64,000 bases of DNA, from contig CACZCK010000003.1 of NCBI GenBank assembly GCA_902779675.1, positions 261,259-325,258 on the forward strand, in the 5' to 3' direction. Below the pieces are notes generated by a model. The model was not told the origin of the DNA. It ran no database searches and saw only the letters and a list, made by a program, of their open reading frames with translations. The position numbers were made by a program, and so were the translations under genes. Source of the DNA: an uncultured Coriobacteriaceae bacterium. GTDB taxonomy: Bacteria; Actinomycetota; Coriobacteriia; Coriobacteriales; Atopobiaceae. Within the stretch, counting starts at the first letter, position 1, and each line of letters opens with the position of its first letter. This document shows, in pieces, positions 18,887 through 28,274 of the stretch.

Positions 18887-19461
18887 GATTGGCCCATGGT
18901 CCCTTCAAACAGGCAGTCGAGCAGCCCCTTGCGTGCCAGCCTCAGCCATGCGACGTAGAGTGCTGGATAGCGCAGCGTTCCTTCGTCCATCATGTACTCC
19001 ACCTCCTCGCGGCGCAGCAGCACCAGCTCGGTCTGCTCGCCCCGGTCGAGCCGTCGCATGCGAGGCGCACCTTCGCAGCAAGTCGCAAAGATGTGGCACT
19101 CCTCATCGGTCGATCCGACCGACGGATACACCATGCCCATATCGACGAGCGAGCCTGCCGTCAGGCCCGTCTCCTCGCGCAGCTCCCGCGCCGCCGCCTG
19201 GGCAGGCGTCTCCCCCGCCTCTATGCCGCCCGCTGGCAGCTCGAGCTGCCAGTCGCCAACCGAATAGCGAAACTGGCGCACCATAGCCAGCCGTCCGTCC
19301 ACCGTGGCGACGCAACAAGAAAACGGCTTCATGTGCACGATTGAGTAGGGCGACGGCCCCGTTTGCGTATCAAGCTCGCCGAGTTCGATACGATAGCGCC
19401 CCAGCTCATGGCTTTCGACCTCGTGATAAGCAAAGGGTTCCACGGCGTTCCTCCCGCTCAC
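18883..19461 (-). CDS. NUDIX hydrolase, ADP-ribose pyrophosphatase-like
   Basis: A 192-residue NUDIX enzyme. The Nudix box is complete (GGIEAGETPAQAAARELREETGL), preceded by VRQFRYSVGDWQLELPAGG, the arrangement typical of ADP-sugar pyrophosphatases that turn ADP-ribose into AMP and ribose 5-phosphate. It is convergent with the sortase gene and overlaps it by 4 bases. No operon partner is evident. Confidence 0.88.
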   Translation of the reverse strand: MSGRNAVEPFAYHEVESHELGRYRIELGELDTQTGPSPYSIVHMKPFSCCVATVDGRLAMVRQFRYSVGDWQLELPAGGIEAGETPAQAAARELREETGLTAGSLVDMGMVYPSVGSTDEECHIFATCCEGAPRMRRLDRGEQTELVLLRREEVEYMMDEGTLRYPALYVAWLRLARKGLLDCLFEGTMGQS

Positions 19462-19464
19462 GAA

Positions 19465-19497
19465 GGCACCCCAGAGGATGCGCTCCTCCGGGGTGCC
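19465..19497 (-). terminator. Hairpin after ackA
   Basis: GGCACCCC / GGGGTGCC outer stem with an inner GAGGA / TCCTC stem. It lies 28 bases beyond the ackA stop on the minus strand. The following U-tract is weak, so it may also act in RNA 3'-end protection. Confidence 0.55.
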
Positions 19498-19524
19498 AAA
19501 ACCTTCACAGGTATCTGAGTGGCT

Positions 19525-20697
19525 CTAGCCCAGCAGCTCGGCCACGTCGAGGGCGATCATGTACTCCTCGTTGGTCGGAACCACCAGGACGCGAATCTTG
19601 CTGTCGGGAGCGGAGATCTCGCGCACCTCACCGGAGCGCACGGCGTTCTTCTCCTCGTCGATCTTGACGCCCATCCAGGCCAGCTTCTTGGCAACCTCGG
19701 CACGCATGGTCGCGGAGTTCTCGCCGATGCCCGCGGAGAAGGCGATGGTATCCATGCCCTCGTTGGCCTGAGCCATCTCCATGATCAGCTGCGCGGTGCG
19801 ATAGGCGAACATCTCGATGGCCATGGCGGCCTTCTCGTCACCGTTGTTGGCAGCTTCCTCGATGTCGCGGGAGTCGGAGCTGATGGCCGAAATGGCGAGC
19901 AGGCCGGACTGCTTGTTCATCATGGTGTCGACCTCGTCGACCGTGTAGCCGCCCTCGCGCTGCAGGTAGACCACGGTGGCCGGGTCGATGGTGCCGCAGC
20001 GGGTGCCCATGATCAGGCCATCGAGCGGCGTGAGGCCCATGGTGGTGTCCATGTTCTTGCCGTCGGTGATGGCGCACAGCGACGCGCCAGAGCCCAGGTG
20101 GCAGCTCACGAGCTTGTGGACGTCATCGCCCAGGAACTCCTTGGTGGCACGCCAGATGAAGCGGTGCGAGGTGCCGTGGGCACCGTACTTGCGGATGTGC
20201 AGCTTGTCGACGACGTCGCGCGGCAGGGCATAGCGGTGCGCACGCTCGGGGATCGCGTAGTGGAAGGAGGTGTCGGCCACGACGACGTTGCCCTTGTCAG
20301 GGAACAGCTCGCGGCAGACCTCGATGGCGTCGGCCTCGGCATAGTTGTGCAGCGGGGCGAGCGGAGCGACCTCGCGGACCCAGCCGAGCGACTCGTCGGT
20401 GACCACCTTGGACTCGGGGAAGTACCAGCCACCCTGAACCACGCGGTGGCCGATGCCGATGAAGTCCTTGCCCGTGGCGTTGATGATGTCGATGACGTAC
20501 TGCATGGCCGTCTTGTGGTCGGGCAGCGGAGCCTCGATCTTCTGCTTGCCCTCGACCGCGATCGACTCGTAGCCCACGAAGGCACCGTCGATGCCGATGC
20601 GCTCGCAATTGCCCTTGGCGTAGACCTCGCGCGTGTCGACGTCGAGCAGCTGGAACTTGAGCGACGAGCTGCCCGCGTTGATAACCAGTACGTTCAT
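19525..20697 (-). CDS. ackA: Acetate kinase
   Basis: A 390-residue enzyme transferring phosphate from acetyl phosphate to ADP, giving acetate and ATP. Motifs: VLVINAGSSSLKFQL at the start, GIGHRVVQGG, FHYAIPERAHRYALP, GTSHRF, CHLGSGASLCAI, GLTPLDGLIMGTRCG and FSAGIGENSATMR. ATG 20697 follows GAGGGG; the 29 extra upstream residues of the open frame are not family-like. It works with pta (5.0-6.0 kb) although unlinked here. Confidence 0.95.
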   Translation of the reverse strand: MNVLVINAGSSSLKFQLLDVDTREVYAKGNCERIGIDGAFVGYESIAVEGKQKIEAPLPDHKTAMQYVIDIINATGKDFIGIGHRVVQGGWYFPESKVVTDESLGWVREVAPLAPLHNYAEADAIEVCRELFPDKGNVVVADTSFHYAIPERAHRYALPRDVVDKLHIRKYGAHGTSHRFIWRATKEFLGDDVHKLVSCHLGSGASLCAITDGKNMDTTMGLTPLDGLIMGTRCGTIDPATVVYLQREGGYTVDEVDTMMNKQSGLLAISAISSDSRDIEEAANNGDEKAAMAIEMFAYRTAQLIMEMAQANEGMDTIAFSAGIGENSATMRAEVAKKLAWMGVKIDEEKNAVRSGEVREISAPDSKIRVLVVPTNEEYMIALDVAELLG

Positions 20698-20849
20698 GCA
20701 AATCCCCTCTCGAAAGGTGCGTTCGCTGACGCTAATCACAATGCCCCTATGATACGTCGGGCTCGCCGGGACCACACGCCACAATCGGGGCCCCTACGGT
20801 ATCCCCGCATTGCGCGCCGCGAACCGGTCCAGCCCGACCTCATCGCAAG

Positions 20850-21194
20850 CTACTCCGCGAGCAGACCCTCGCCCAGGAAGCGACCGCCCAGCACGTGCAG
20901 GTGCAGGTGCTTGACCACCTGGTCGGCGTCGGGGCCGGCGTTGGTGATCACACGAAAGCCGCTCTCCGCAATGCCCTCGGCCTTGGTCACCTCGTCGATG
21001 GCATGGGCCATGGCTGCCAGCGTCTCGGCAGGCACGTCGTCGACGATCGTCTGGTGGTGGCGCTTGGGCACCACCAGCACATGCGTCGGCGCCGCGGGGT
21101 TCATGTCGCGGAATGCGCAGACGAGGTCATCCTCATACACGTAATCCGATTCGATGATGTGGTTGGCAATCTTGCAAAAAATGCAGTCGTCCAT
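20850..21194 (-). CDS. HIT family protein (HinT-like)
   Basis: A 114-residue histidine-triad protein. It opens DCIFCKIAN, has VLVVPKRHHQTI, and ends with the triad HLHLHVLGG. HinT proteins hydrolyse nucleoside phosphoramidates and aminoacyl adenylates in the cytoplasm. Lies 41 bases downstream of xseB on the same strand. The 150-base gap to ackA holds no gene. Confidence 0.9.
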   Translation of the reverse strand: MDDCIFCKIANHIIESDYVYEDDLVCAFRDMNPAAPTHVLVVPKRHHQTIVDDVPAETLAAMAHAIDEVTKAEGIAESGFRVITNAGPDADQVVKHLHLHVLGGRFLGEGLLAE

Positions 21195-21235
21195 GAGTGC
21201 TCCTTGGTCTGTGTGCGCCTGCTAGCGAGGCGCGT

Positions 21236-21508
21236 CTACTCGTCGATAAAAGCCGTGGCCGGCGCCGACACCGTGTCGACGGCGGCCTGGGGTGCCTCGG
21301 CCTGGCTGGCCAGCACCTGTACCCGCTGCTCGGCATGCGCCAGACGCTCGCGCAGGCTCGCCAGAAGCTCGACTCCCCTGCCATAACGTTCCAGCGACTC
21401 CTCAAGCTCGAGGTCGCCGGTCTCGAGCGACCTGACGATCCTCTCGAGTTCGACCGACGCATCCTTGAAGGAAAGCTCCTCCACCTTGCGTTGCTCCTGC
21501 TCTGCCAT
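21236..21508 (-). CDS. xseB: Exodeoxyribonuclease VII small subunit
   Basis: A 90-residue coiled-coil protein with the XseB pattern LSFKDASVELERIVRSLETGDLELEESLERYGRGVELL. Several copies bind each XseA in the single-strand exonuclease that degrades DNA from either end. Follows xseA with a 79-base gap. Confidence 0.9.
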   Translation of the reverse strand: MAEQEQRKVEELSFKDASVELERIVRSLETGDLELEESLERYGRGVELLASLRERLAHAEQRVQVLASQAEAPQAAVDTVSAPATAFIDE

Positions 21509-21587
21509 GCGAGACTCCTATCTCTCTCGGGAAACCCCGTTGATTCTCTTTCTGGGCGACCGCCATAAAGGCCTTGCGGCTGCCGAC

Positions 21588-23090
21588 CTATCCGTTGCGT
21601 CCGAGCACCTCATCGCGGCCCTCGAACGTGCCAGTCACCTGCGCGGTGAGGCCGCCGCCATCCATGAGCACCGTGAGCGCGTCGCCCACCCTCACCTGAC
21701 CGGGATGGCTCACCACGTGCCCCGCCTCGTCGCGCGCAATGGCATAGCCTCGCGCCAGCACCCTGAGCGGTGAAAGCGCGTCGAGCTGTGCCGCGTTGCG
21801 TGCCAGCGTCGCCTGGTGCGCCTGCAGCATGCGGGGGCCGACGGAGACGAGGCGCGTTCCGAGTGCCGATGTCTCGCGAGCCAGGCGGGTGCCCATGCGC
21901 GGCCCCGCCACGGCAAGCCGCGCGCCCAGCGCTTCGATCACCTCAGCACGCTCGTGCAGAGGTGCGAGCGGGTCCTGCAGGCAGCGGTGCGCCGCCAGGG
22001 CGTCGACCTGCGCCTTGAGTCGCGTCAAAGAGCGTGGCGCCGCGTCGTGCAGGCGCTGTGCCGTCAGCTCGAGCTGTGCGGCGCGGTCGTCGATCGCCGC
22101 ACGCGGGTCTTGCAGACACCTGTGGGACGCCAGCGCATCGACCTCAAGGCGCAGCCGCGCAAGCATCGCCCGCTCGGCCTGCGACGAGCGCTGCGAGAAC
22201 GCGTCCAGCGTCTGCCGATGCCCCGCGAGCCGTGCCGACATAGCCTGCGCCAGCCTTCGCTCGCGGTCGTGGAAGCTGCGCGTGATCTCGTCAAACGCCG
22301 GCGCCACCGACTCCGCGGCAGCCGTTGGGGTGGAGCAGCGCCGGTCCGCGACCATGTCGCAGATGCACGTGTCGGGCTCGTGCCCGATGCCCGTGATGAC
22401 GGGAACGGGACAGGCAGCCACCTCCCGCGCAAGCCGCTCGTCGTTGAAGGTCATGAGGTCCTCGTAGGAGCCACCGCCACGAACGAGCAGGATGGCGTCG
22501 GGAGCGGCGGCCGCAGCGCGCCTCAGGGCGGCGATTATCTGTTCGGGGGCGCCCTCGCCCTGTACCGCGCAGCCGCTCACCAAAAGCTCTACCAGCGGGT
22601 TCCTTCGTGCAAGGGTGCGCTTGACGTCGTCGATGACGCTGCCGGTGGGCGAGGTGACCACAGCCACGCGTGTGCAGAACGCAGGTATCTTGCGCTTGCG
22701 CGCTGGGTCCATGAGCCCCTCGGCCTCGAGGCGTCGAGCCAACGCGGCGACCTGCTGGCGCAGGAGCCCCTCGCCCGACACCTGCAGGCTCTTGGCCACA
22801 AAGGACATGCGCCCCGTGGGGGTATAGACTTGGAACTTGCCGGCCATGAGCACCTGGAGGCCATCGCGCAGCTGCACGCCGCTCGCCTGATACGTGCCGC
22901 GCCAGACGATGGCGTCAGTGGCAGAGACGTCGTCCTTGAGCTGGAAGTAGCAGTGTCCCGTGCGCGCCGGGCCACGGAATCCCGAGACCTCGCCCGTCAC
23001 CAGCAGCGTGGGCATGCCCTCTACCGTGGCTTTGGCCAGTCCCAGCGCCTCGCTGACCGAGATCGGCTCGGGGGTCATGGGGCTAGTCAC
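21588..23090 (-). CDS. xseA: Exodeoxyribonuclease VII large subunit
   Basis: A 500-residue catalytic subunit. N-terminal OB-fold (ISVSEALGLAKA... VTGEVSGFRGPARTGHCYFQLKD), catalytic core with VVTSPTGSVIDDVKRTLARRNP, ILLVRGGGSYEDLMTFNDE and VPVITGIGHEPDTCICDMVADRRCSTPTAAAE, then a long helical C-terminus. In that C-terminus the segment around HRCLQDP is repeated twice, an internal duplication of about 65 residues in the coiled-coil part. The start overlaps the end of the zinc peptidase gene by 8 bases. Confidence 0.93.
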   Translation of the reverse strand: MTSPMTPEPISVSEALGLAKATVEGMPTLLVTGEVSGFRGPARTGHCYFQLKDDVSATDAIVWRGTYQASGVQLRDGLQVLMAGKFQVYTPTGRMSFVAKSLQVSGEGLLRQQVAALARRLEAEGLMDPARKRKIPAFCTRVAVVTSPTGSVIDDVKRTLARRNPLVELLVSGCAVQGEGAPEQIIAALRRAAAAAPDAILLVRGGGSYEDLMTFNDERLAREVAACPVPVITGIGHEPDTCICDMVADRRCSTPTAAAESVAPAFDEITRSFHDRERRLAQAMSARLAGHRQTLDAFSQRSSQAERAMLARLRLEVDALASHRCLQDPRAAIDDRAAQLELTAQRLHDAAPRSLTRLKAQVDALAAHRCLQDPLAPLHERAEVIEALGARLAVAGPRMGTRLARETSALGTRLVSVGPRMLQAHQATLARNAAQLDALSPLRVLARGYAIARDEAGHVVSHPGQVRVGDALTVLMDGGGLTAQVTGTFEGRDEVLGRNG

Positions 23091-23760
23091 GGCGCCTCGT
23101 GCGACTCGCGTAGTACATCAGCTGCAGGATGGAGCTGAGCGCTGCGGCCACGTAGGTGAGCGCGGCGGCGGTTAGCACCTCGCGAGCGCCTGCCTGGTCG
23201 ATCTCGCTCACGGTGCCCAGGTACTGCACGGCACGGCGCGAGGCGTCGATCTCGACGGGCAGCGTGACCAGATGGAAGAGCACCGTCAGGCCAAAGGCCA
23301 CGATGGCAAGCTGAACGAGGCCGAACATGTTGAACATGTAGCCGCCCATCAGCAGCAGGACCCACGTCTGCGACGCGAAGGTCACGGCGGGAACCAGCGA
23401 CGTGCGCAGCCTCATGAGGCCGTAGCCGGTGGCGTTCTGGATGGCATGACCCGCCTCGTGGCAGGCGACCGCCACCGACGCCACGCTGCCCTTGGTATAG
23501 TTGTCGGCTGAGAGATGCAGCTTGTTGTCGCGTGGGTCGTAGTTGTCGGTGAGGCGCCCGGCGATCTGGGTGATGCCCACCGCACCGGCCCCGTTGCTGT
23601 CGAGCATGCGGCGCGCCACGTCGGCGCCCGTGCCCGGCAGCGATGTGGGCACCTGCGACCACTTGTTATAGGCCTTGTTGATGTAACCCTGCGTAATATA
23701 GCCCAGTACCATCGACACCAGGACGATGAGGAGATATGCGCTGTCGTACCCGTACATCAT
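23083..23760 (-). CDS. YugP-type membrane zinc metallopeptidase
   Basis: A 225-residue integral membrane protein of the neutral zinc metallopeptidase family (YugP). The HEXXH site is CHEAGHAIQ; helices flank it: SAYLLIVLVSMVLGYI at the N-terminus, WVLLLMGGYMFNMFGLVQLAIVAFGLTVLFHLV in the middle, and one near the C-terminus before a basic RTRRRD end. The family's substrate is not established. Overlaps xseA, so a joint mRNA with xseA-xseB is likely. Confidence 0.88.
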   Translation of the reverse strand: MMYGYDSAYLLIVLVSMVLGYITQGYINKAYNKWSQVPTSLPGTGADVARRMLDSNGAGAVGITQIAGRLTDNYDPRDNKLHLSADNYTKGSVASVAVACHEAGHAIQNATGYGLMRLRTSLVPAVTFASQTWVLLLMGGYMFNMFGLVQLAIVAFGLTVLFHLVTLPVEIDASRRAVQYLGTVSEIDQAGAREVLTAAALTYVAAALSSILQLMYYASRTRRRD

Positions 23761-23826
23761 GTGCGGACTCCAATCGTAAGGGGCGTGAGGCCATCGGCCT
23801 CGCGATTACCCCTACTTTATACCCAA

Positions 23827-23855
23827 CGGCAGACATGAACACGCCACGTCTGCCG
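23827..23855 (-). terminator. Hairpin between rnd and the zinc peptidase gene
   Basis: CGGCAGAC / GTCTGCCG perfect 8-base-pair stem, about 30 bases after the rnd stop on the minus strand, with only a weak U-run. A second small hairpin (GAGGCC/GGCCTC) lies near 23790. Confidence 0.4.
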
Positions 23856-23886
23856 CCGAGAGCTCTCATCTAGGTGGGCGAAGGCG

Positions 23887-25017
23887 CTAGAGCACCTCCA
23901 CGTGCCCCTCCTTGACCGTCAGGCCGATCTCGCCTGCCAGCAGGCGCTCGAGGTGCACACCCGCCAACTCGTGGCGCCACCCCTGACAGAGTCTGCCGTC
24001 GCGATGCCCCGAGGCGAGATCGAGCAAGTCGTCGCGCGTGGCAATGAGCTGCGGCGCGATGCCAGAGCGGTCGGAAATGATCCGCAGCAGCGCGTACATC
24101 AGGTCGACGACCCCCTCCGACTCGGCCGAGTTGCGCTCGCGGCGCTTGGGCGCGGGCAGGTCGGTGGGGCCGATGGCAAGCCCCTTGCGCACGGCGCGAA
24201 CGAGCGCCTCGGACTCACTCTGCGAGATCTGCTCTGTCCCGCGAATCCTGTGCAGGCGGTCGACCGACTTGGGACAGCGCTTGCTGACCTCGACCAGAAT
24301 CTCGTCGCTCACCACCCACTTGCGTGGCACGTCGCGGCTCGCAGCCAGGCGCTCGCGCCAGGCGCACACCTCGCGCGCCACGGCCAGCTGCCGGCGCGTC
24401 AGCGAAGATGACCGCTTGAGGTGCAGGTAGGCCTCCTCGGGCACGCGCTCGTAGTGCGAACGGTCGGTGAGCTCCTCCATCTCGGGGGTTATCCATCCCA
24501 GACGGTTCTTGGCCACGAGCTGCGTCATCATGGCGTCGTAGATGCCCGGCAGGAACCGCACGTCATCCTCGGCATATGCCAACTGCTCGGCATCGAGCGG
24601 ACGACGCGACCAGTCGGTGAGCGAGTCGGCCTTGGGCAGGTGCACGCCGGTGTAGCGCTCTACCAGTGCCCCGTAGCCCACTTGCTGGCGCATGCCCAGG
24701 TATGCAGCGGCGAGCTGCGTGTCAAAGACGGGCGCCACCACGCAGCCCATGGCGTACAGAATTACCTCGAGGTCCTGCGTACAGGCATGGAACACCTTGG
24801 TGATGCGTTCGTCCTCAAAGAGCGCCTTCAGGGGCGAGAGGTCGTCGATGGCCAGCGGGTCGACGGAGGCCAGCTCGTCGTGCGTGGCCACCTGGATGAG
24901 GCAGAGCTTGGGATAGTAGGTCTTCTCGCGCAGAAATTCGGTGTCGACGGCGAGAATCCTCGAGGACGAGGCACGTTCGCAGAATGCTGAAAGTTGTTCA
25001 AATTCGGAAATGAACAC
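23887..25017 (-). CDS. rnd: Ribonuclease D
   Basis: A 376-residue 3'-5' exoribonuclease for tRNA and stable RNA maturation. DEDD exonuclease domain: ILAVDTEFLREKTYYPKLCLIQVA (ExoI), KVFHACTQDLEVI (ExoII) and QLAYAEDDVRFLPGIYDAM (ExoIII); an HRDC domain follows at about 200-280. The start is GTG 25017, directly behind CAGGAG; the long open extension upstream is not family-like and runs into the divergent lipid kinase promoter region. Confidence 0.92.
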   Translation of the reverse strand: MFISEFEQLSAFCERASSSRILAVDTEFLREKTYYPKLCLIQVATHDELASVDPLAIDDLSPLKALFEDERITKVFHACTQDLEVILYAMGCVVAPVFDTQLAAAYLGMRQQVGYGALVERYTGVHLPKADSLTDWSRRPLDAEQLAYAEDDVRFLPGIYDAMMTQLVAKNRLGWITPEMEELTDRSHYERVPEEAYLHLKRSSSLTRRQLAVAREVCAWRERLAASRDVPRKWVVSDEILVEVSKRCPKSVDRLHRIRGTEQISQSESEALVRAVRKGLAIGPTDLPAPKRRERNSAESEGVVDLMYALLRIISDRSGIAPQLIATRDDLLDLASGHRDGRLCQGWRHELAGVHLERLLAGEIGLTVKEGHVEVL

Positions 25018-25135
25018 GCGTAGTTCTCCTGATGGACGTGAATGGGTACCATCTTGGAGACGGCACACGGACGCACGGGACCCATCCATCATAGCCAACG
25101 GAGACCCCGTGCGCACCTTTGGCGAGGAGCATGCC

Positions 25136-26056
25136 ATGAGAAGTCTTATCATCCACAACATCAGCTCGGGCTTTGGCTCCAACTCCATCTTTGAGTTCGA
25201 GCGCGAGCTAGTGAGTTACGGCGACGAGTGCGTTCTGCGCTCCCCCGCCCGCAACCTACCCGTCGCATCCCTGCTCGAGGATGCCGAGGACTTCGACATG
25301 GTGGTGGTCTCCGGCGGCGACGGAACGGTGACCAACGCCCTCTACGCCCTGCGTGGCCGCTCCATCCCCACCTGCGTGTTCCCCTCGGGTACCGCCAACC
25401 TGCTCTTTGCCAACCTTGGCAACGCCCCAGAGCCCGCCGCCATCGCGGCCGCCTGCCGCAGCGGCAGGCATCGTGCGCTCGACCTCGGCGAGCTCCGCTG
25501 GACCGACGCCGACGGCACGGCGCACCGCCATGGCTTTGGCCTCATGTCGGGCATGGGCTTCGACGCGCAACTCATGCAGTCCGCCGCGTCCGCCAAGCAG
25601 GCGCTCGGCGAGGCCGCCTACTTCACCGCGATCCTCGGCAACCTCAACCCTGTCTTCGCCGACTTCACGATCACCGTGGATGGGGTCGTGCACCATCGCT
25701 CGGGCATCTCGTGCATCGTCGCCAACACGGCGATGATCCAGGGCGACATCAACGTACTGCCCGACTGCCGCATGGACGACGGCAAGATCGACGTCATGGT
25801 GCTGGCCACCAAAGACGCGGTGCAGCTCATCATCCCCATGCTCGCAGGCATCATCGACCCGGTGGGGCAGGTGTTTGGCAGGCCGCTCATCGAGCACTTC
25901 AGCGGCGCCGAAGTGCGCGTCGAGTCGTCGGTGCCGCTGCCCATCGAGCGTGACGGCGATACCTTTGGCACCATGGTCAGCTCGTACGAGGCCTCCTGCC
26001 TGCCTGCCAGCAACCTGCTTGTGGTCGACGGGCACAGCCCCTATTACGATCGGTAA
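25136..26056 (+). CDS. Diacylglycerol kinase/YegS-type lipid kinase
   Basis: A 306-residue lipid kinase with the DAGK catalytic motif VVVSGGDGTVTNALYAL and FPSGTANLLFANLG, followed by GLMSGMGFDAQL and the beta-sandwich C-terminal domain. It phosphorylates a membrane lipid such as diacylglycerol or a related lipid at the inner face of the membrane. ATG 25136 follows GAGGAG. Divergent from rnd across 118 bases; probably co-transcribed with the thioesterase 64 bases downstream. Confidence 0.88.
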   Translation: MRSLIIHNISSGFGSNSIFEFERELVSYGDECVLRSPARNLPVASLLEDAEDFDMVVVSGGDGTVTNALYALRGRSIPTCVFPSGTANLLFANLGNAPEPAAIAAACRSGRHRALDLGELRWTDADGTAHRHGFGLMSGMGFDAQLMQSAASAKQALGEAAYFTAILGNLNPVFADFTITVDGVVHHRSGISCIVANTAMIQGDINVLPDCRMDDGKIDVMVLATKDAVQLIIPMLAGIIDPVGQVFGRPLIEHFSGAEVRVESSVPLPIERDGDTFGTMVSSYEASCLPASNLLVVDGHSPYYDR

Positions 26057-26120
26057 GACAGTACGGGCGCCGCACGACTCGGGCATCCGTCGACGGCGCA
26101 GGGAAGAGGGACACAAGGCG

Positions 26121-26864
26121 ATGTACTCATTCGATAGCAGGATCCGCTACAGCGAGTGCGACGAGCACGGCAACCTCTCGCTGCTCTCGCTCATCAACTA
26201 CCTGCAGGATTGCACCACGTTCCACTCCGAGGCCATCGGACGCGGCGTCGACTACATGTCGCAGCGCAGCATCGCCTGGCTCATCGCTGCCTGGCAGATC
26301 GAGATCGAGCGCCTCCCGCGCTTCTGTGAGGAGATCCGCGTGAGCACCTGGTGCCATACGATGGCGCGCACGCTCGCCTCGCGCAACTTTGTCATCTGCG
26401 ACGCACAGGGCAACCAGCTGGTGCGCGCCGACTCACTCTGGTTCGTGTACGACTTCGCTGCTGGCCGCCCCGTGCGAGTTCCCGAGGACCAGCTCGTCTA
26501 CCTCAGCGACGAGAAGCCCCTCGACATGCCGCCCACCAAGCGCCGCCTACCCGTCGAGGGTCCCTTTGACGAGGCGCCAGCCATCACGGTGGGCGAGCTC
26601 CATCTCGACAGCAACCGCCACGTCAACAACGCGCAGTACCTCGGCATGGCCGCCAACGCCCTCGCGGCGCTCCATGGTCCCGAGGCATCACGGCACACCA
26701 CTGACATCGAGCGCATCTGCATTCAGTACAAGCGTCAGGCACTGCTCGGCGACATCATCGTCCCGCGCGTTCACGTGCAGGATGCCACATGCACGGTCGA
26801 CCTCGCCGACGAGGGCGGCGACACCTTTGCCGTGGTACGCCTCGAGCTGCGAGGCCAGGCCTAA
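26121..26864 (+). CDS. Acyl-ACP thioesterase family protein
   Basis: A 247-residue double hot-dog protein of the bacterial acyl-ACP thioesterase (FatA-like) family, which releases fatty acids from acyl carrier protein. Features: RIRYSECDEHGNLSLLSLINYLQD in the first hot-dog, W-rich segment ITIEIERLPRF-like (here WQIEIERLPRFCEEIRVSTW), and the second hot-dog with LDSNRHVNNAQYL, carrying the conserved Asn/His. Its end overlaps the convergent folA gene by 4 bases. Confidence 0.85.
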   Translation: MYSFDSRIRYSECDEHGNLSLLSLINYLQDCTTFHSEAIGRGVDYMSQRSIAWLIAAWQIEIERLPRFCEEIRVSTWCHTMARTLASRNFVICDAQGNQLVRADSLWFVYDFAAGRPVRVPEDQLVYLSDEKPLDMPPTKRRLPVEGPFDEAPAITVGELHLDSNRHVNNAQYLGMAANALAALHGPEASRHTTDIERICIQYKRQALLGDIIVPRVHVQDATCTVDLADEGGDTFAVVRLELRGQA

Positions 26865-27367
26865 CGCCGCTGCCCCACGTTCCGATAGGTCGCAAAGTCA
26901 AAGCGGACGCCCTCCGAGGTCTCTCCGCCCTCCTCCACCGACTCCAGCTCCCACGACGGGTCGGCATCGAGGTCAGGAAAGAACGCATCGGCCGCCACGA
27001 CCACGCGATTGCGCGTCACAAAGCAGCGGTCGCAGTGTGCGAGCAAGGCGCGGTAGAGGCTTTCTCCGCCGATGAGCCACACCGTGTCTGGGTCGTCCGC
27101 GGCAACAAGGTCCAGCGCCTCGTCGAGGCTGTGGGCGCACTCGACGCCCTCGTGGCGCAATGCGTACTGTCGGTCGCGCGTGACCACCACGTTGCGCCGC
27201 CCCTTGAGCGGCCCGCCGGGAAAGCTCTCGAACGTGGTCCGGCCCATGAGCACTGTCCCGCCCATCGTGAGGCTCACGAAACGCCTCATGTCGGCACGGT
27301 TGCGTACGATGAGGCCACCCTCGTTGCCGATGGCCCAGTCGCTGGTGACCGATACGATCGCGTTCAT
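26861..27367 (-). CDS. folA: Dihydrofolate reductase
   Basis: A 168-residue enzyme reducing dihydrofolate with NADPH. It begins MNAIVSVTSDWAIGNEGGLIVR (substrate-binding loop), has MGRTTFESFPGGPLKGRRNVVVTR and the WLIGGESLYRALL nucleotide motif. ATG 27367. It follows thyA by 14 bases on the same strand; the pair regenerates tetrahydrofolate oxidised by thymidylate synthase. Confidence 0.92.
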   Translation of the reverse strand: MNAIVSVTSDWAIGNEGGLIVRNRADMRRFVSLTMGGTVLMGRTTFESFPGGPLKGRRNVVVTRDRQYALRHEGVECAHSLDEALDLVAADDPDTVWLIGGESLYRALLAHCDRCFVTRNRVVVAADAFFPDLDADPSWELESVEEGGETSEGVRFDFATYRNVGQRR

Positions 27368-27381
27368 GGTTCGCCTCCCGC

Positions 27382-28233
27382 CTAGACCGCGATGGGGATG
27401 TTCTTGACCTGCGGTCCGTGCTCGTAGCCCTCGACCAGCAGGTCGTCGGTGGTGAAGGCATAGAAGTCCGTGACCTCTGGGTTGAGCGTGACGCGCGGTG
27501 CCGGATGGGTGGGACGCCCAATGAGCTCGCGCACGATATCCACGTGGCGGTCGTAGATGTGGGCGTCGGCGATCATGTGCACCAGCTCGCCCGCGACCAT
27601 GCCGCTGGCCTGGGCCACCATCATCAGCAACAGCGCGTACTGGCACACATTCCAGTTGTTTGCCGCCAGCACGTCCTGGCTGCGCTGGTTGAGCACCATG
27701 TTAAGCGTGAGCTTACCGTCCTCGCGACGGTCGTCGGTCACGTTGTAGGTGCAACTGTAGGCACAGGGGTACAGATGCATGTCGTGCAAGTCGTCAAAGA
27801 CGTAGGTGTTGGTCATGATGCGCCGCGAGAACGGTGTGTGAGCCAGGTCGTACAGCACGCGATCCATCTGGTCGAACTCGCCCTCGGGGTAGCTGCTCTT
27901 ACGACCGATCTGGTAGCCGTACGCCTTGCCGATCGAACCGTCCTCGTCGGCCCACTCGTCCCAGATGTGGGGCTTGAGGTCGCCGATGTTATTGGACTTG
28001 CGCTGGTAGATCCACAGGATCTCGTCCATGCAGCTTTTGAGTGCCGTGCGGCGCAACGTGAGTGCAGGAAACTCCTCGCGCAGGTCATAGCGGTTGCAGA
28101 CGCCAAAGCGCTTGATGGTATACGCGGGGGTGCCATCCTCCCACACCGGGCGAACCTTCTGTCCCTCGGTGGTGGTTCCCCGCTCGATGATGTCGGTGCA
28201 CATGGCGATAAAGATGTCGTCGGCCTTGCTCAT
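27382..28233 (-). CDS. thyA: Thymidylate synthase
   Basis: A 283-residue ThyA methylating dUMP to dTMP with methylene-tetrahydrofolate. Features: NTYVFDDLHDMHLYPCAYSCTYNV with the catalytic Cys in the LYPCAYS context used by the Bacillus-type ThyA, LNQRSQDVLAANNWNVCQYALL for dUMP and folate binding, and the VKNIPIAV C-terminus. Upstream of folA in a two-gene operon. No ThyX is seen in the window. Confidence 0.94.
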   Translation of the reverse strand: MSKADDIFIAMCTDIIERGTTTEGQKVRPVWEDGTPAYTIKRFGVCNRYDLREEFPALTLRRTALKSCMDEILWIYQRKSNNIGDLKPHIWDEWADEDGSIGKAYGYQIGRKSSYPEGEFDQMDRVLYDLAHTPFSRRIMTNTYVFDDLHDMHLYPCAYSCTYNVTDDRREDGKLTLNMVLNQRSQDVLAANNWNVCQYALLLMMVAQASGMVAGELVHMIADAHIYDRHVDIVRELIGRPTHPAPRVTLNPEVTDFYAFTTDDLLVEGYEHGPQVKNIPIAV

Positions 28234-28274
28234 GGGAGGTCCCCCTCTGCGGTCACTGCGGTCAGTCTGTTGGG